Origin: Rikenellaceae bacterium
GTDB lineage: Bacteria > Bacteroidota > Bacteroidia > Bacteroidales > UBA932
Length of the DNA stretch: 16,519 nucleotides
Assembly: GCA_900769145.1 (NCBI GenBank)
Contig: CAAGFN010000196.1
Location: 1 to 16,519, forward strand
Direction: 5' to 3'
Position 1 is the stretch's first letter. Every line of letters starts with the position of its first letter. The notes beneath the pieces are model-generated. The model had not been told where the DNA came from. It made no database searches and worked only from the letters and a program-made list of their open reading frames with translations. A program made the position numbers and the translations under genes. Positions 15,492-16,519 of the stretch are shown here, one piece after another.

Positions 15492-16442
15492 CTATCTGAA
15501 TTTCCTGTCTTCCTCTATCATTCCGAGGTATGAGGAATAGCGTTCAGGACTTATTCTGCCGTCCTCGACTGCCTCCTTGACGGCACAACCCGGCTCGTGG
15601 GTATGTGTACAAGGGGTAAAACGGCAGTCCCCGGAGATTTTCAGCATTTCCGGGAAATAGCGGGAGATTTCATCCTTCTCCAGATTGACAAGGCCGAAGC
15701 CCCTGAGCCCGGGAGTGTCAATGACCCAGCCTCCCGCCTGAAGCCTGTACATTTCGTACAATGATGTCGTGTGCTTGCCCTGGAGATGCGCATCCGATAT
15801 GCGGCCGATTTTCGGGTCCAATGAAGGGTCAAGAGCCTTGATGATGGAGGATTTGCCGACCCCGGACTCCCCTGAGAAAAGGCATACGTTGCCTGTCGCA
15901 AGTCCCTGAAGTTCAGCAACTCCCTCGCCTGTACGGGCTGAAGTGCAAACCACACGGTATCCCGCATTGGTGTAAATGTCAATGAAGTCCGCCACCGCTT
16001 CCGGAGCCTCATTCCTGTAAAGGTCAACCTTGTTCAGGACAATGGTGACAGGTATTCCATAGACTTCGCAGGTGACGAGCATCCTGTCGAGGAAAGGCAA
16101 TTTAATCTCGGGAAAATACAATGAGACCACTGCGAATGCCATATCCACATTGGCGGCAATGACGTGGGACTGTCTGGAAAGATTGGTGGATTTGCGAATC
16201 AGATGGTTCTTCCTGTCAAGGACTTCGGATATCTGGGCGGGAGTCTCGAGGGTAATGTCGGCAATGTTGTCAAACGCAGACTCGAAGCGAACATGGTCGC
16301 CCACAGCCACCGGATTGGTGGATTCATTGTTCCTGAGTCTGATTTTTCCTTTCAAGACAGCCGGAAATGGCGTCCAATCCGGCAGACAAGACAGCATGAA
16401 ATGGCTGCCAGCATTCTTGACAACTGTCGCTTCGCCGATCAT
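15492..16442 (-). CDS. rsgA: Ribosome small-subunit-dependent GTPase A
   Basis: Circularly permuted GTPase that checks late maturation of the 30S ribosomal subunit. All hallmarks are present in 316 residues. An OB-fold N-terminal domain (about 1-75, with STNPVAVGDHV) comes first. The GTPase motifs then appear in permuted order: G4 NKVD (137-140), G5 SAR (169-171), G1 GESGVGKS (191-198), G2 near GKHTTS (222-227), and G3 DTPG (242-245). A C-terminal zinc site follows (C273, C278, H280, C286). The start at 16442 matches the family N-terminus (a short leader before VVKNAGS). The open frame continues to an ATG at 16487, but that lies inside the upstream tRNA. The start codon follows the tRNA by only 3 nt, leaving no room for a leader once the tRNA is trimmed. 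The gene is followed at 3 nt by the MATE gene. Confidence 0.96.
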   Translation of the reverse strand: MIGEATVVKNAGSHFMLSCLPDWTPFPAVLKGKIRLRNNESTNPVAVGDHVRFESAFDNIADITLETPAQISEVLDRKNHLIRKSTNLSRQSHVIAANVDMAFAVVSLYFPEIKLPFLDRMLVTCEVYGIPVTIVLNKVDLYRNEAPEAVADFIDIYTNAGYRVVCTSARTGEGVAELQGLATGNVCLFSGESGVGKSSIIKALDPSLDPKIGRISDAHLQGKHTTSLYEMYRLQAGGWVIDTPGLRGFGLVNLEKDEISRYFPEMLKISGDCRFTPCTHTHEPGCAVKEAVEDGRISPERYSSYLGMIEEDRKFR

Positions 16443-16445
16443 AAG

Positions 16446-16519
<74 letters not shown>

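Overview
The window looks like Bacteroidales chromosome. It carries a SusC/RagA-type TonB-dependent transporter, outer-membrane lipoproteins with Bacteroidetes-style signal peptides, and promoter-like TAnnTTTG boxes (the Bacteroides -7 consensus) in front of two genes. I cannot name the genus. There is no CRISPR array, rRNA or recognisable transposase. No stretch longer than about 120 bases lies outside a gene or a described element, except within the inserted element described below.

Region 1 (1-8436, minus strand) is a polysaccharide-utilisation-type operon read right to left: a GxGYxYP-family lipoprotein, a lipoprotein with two carboxypeptidase-regulatory-like domains and two related C-terminal modules, a GH76 (alpha-1,6-mannanase family) lipoprotein, then a SusC-like transporter that runs off the left edge just before its last residues. 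The gaps are 41, 5 and 33 nt. A SusD partner would be expected just outside the left edge. The GH76 enzyme points to alpha-mannan or a related alpha-mannoside as the target.

Region 2 (8437-11080) holds a 115-bp divergent promoter region and, on the plus strand, a one-protein membrane regulator: signal peptide, periplasmic part with kelch repeats, one membrane segment, then a cytoplasmic SARP/OmpR-like winged helix and a BTAD-like helical domain. It is the obvious candidate regulator of the operon. The promoter region contains two GGTTAAA heptamers spaced exactly 11 bp, the spacing used by SARP regulators, plus one inverted copy.

Region 3 (11043-12656) is the most unusual part. A perfect 38-bp sequence occurs twice as a direct repeat, once at the 3' end of the kelch regulator and once at the 3' end of the next gene, a major-facilitator transporter on the opposite strand. 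Between the copies lies 1,538 bp, visibly AT-richer than its surroundings, holding one gene: an AAA+ ATPase fused to a DUF234-type PD-(D/E)XK nuclease-like domain, with its own promoter and a 15-bp perfect inverted repeat upstream. The simplest reading is that two convergent genes once overlapped by 30 bp and that a one-gene unit inserted there, duplicating 38 bp so that both genes kept intact ends. No transposase, integrase or terminal inverted repeats are visible.

Region 4 (12627-16519, minus strand) is ordinary chromosome: tRNA-Ala(GGC), rsgA starting only 3 nt after the tRNA, a DinF-like MATE transporter 3 nt after rsgA, and a GlpT/UhpT-like (OPA family) transporter with its own promoter. 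That transporter lacks two of the three phosphate-contacting residues of GlpT.
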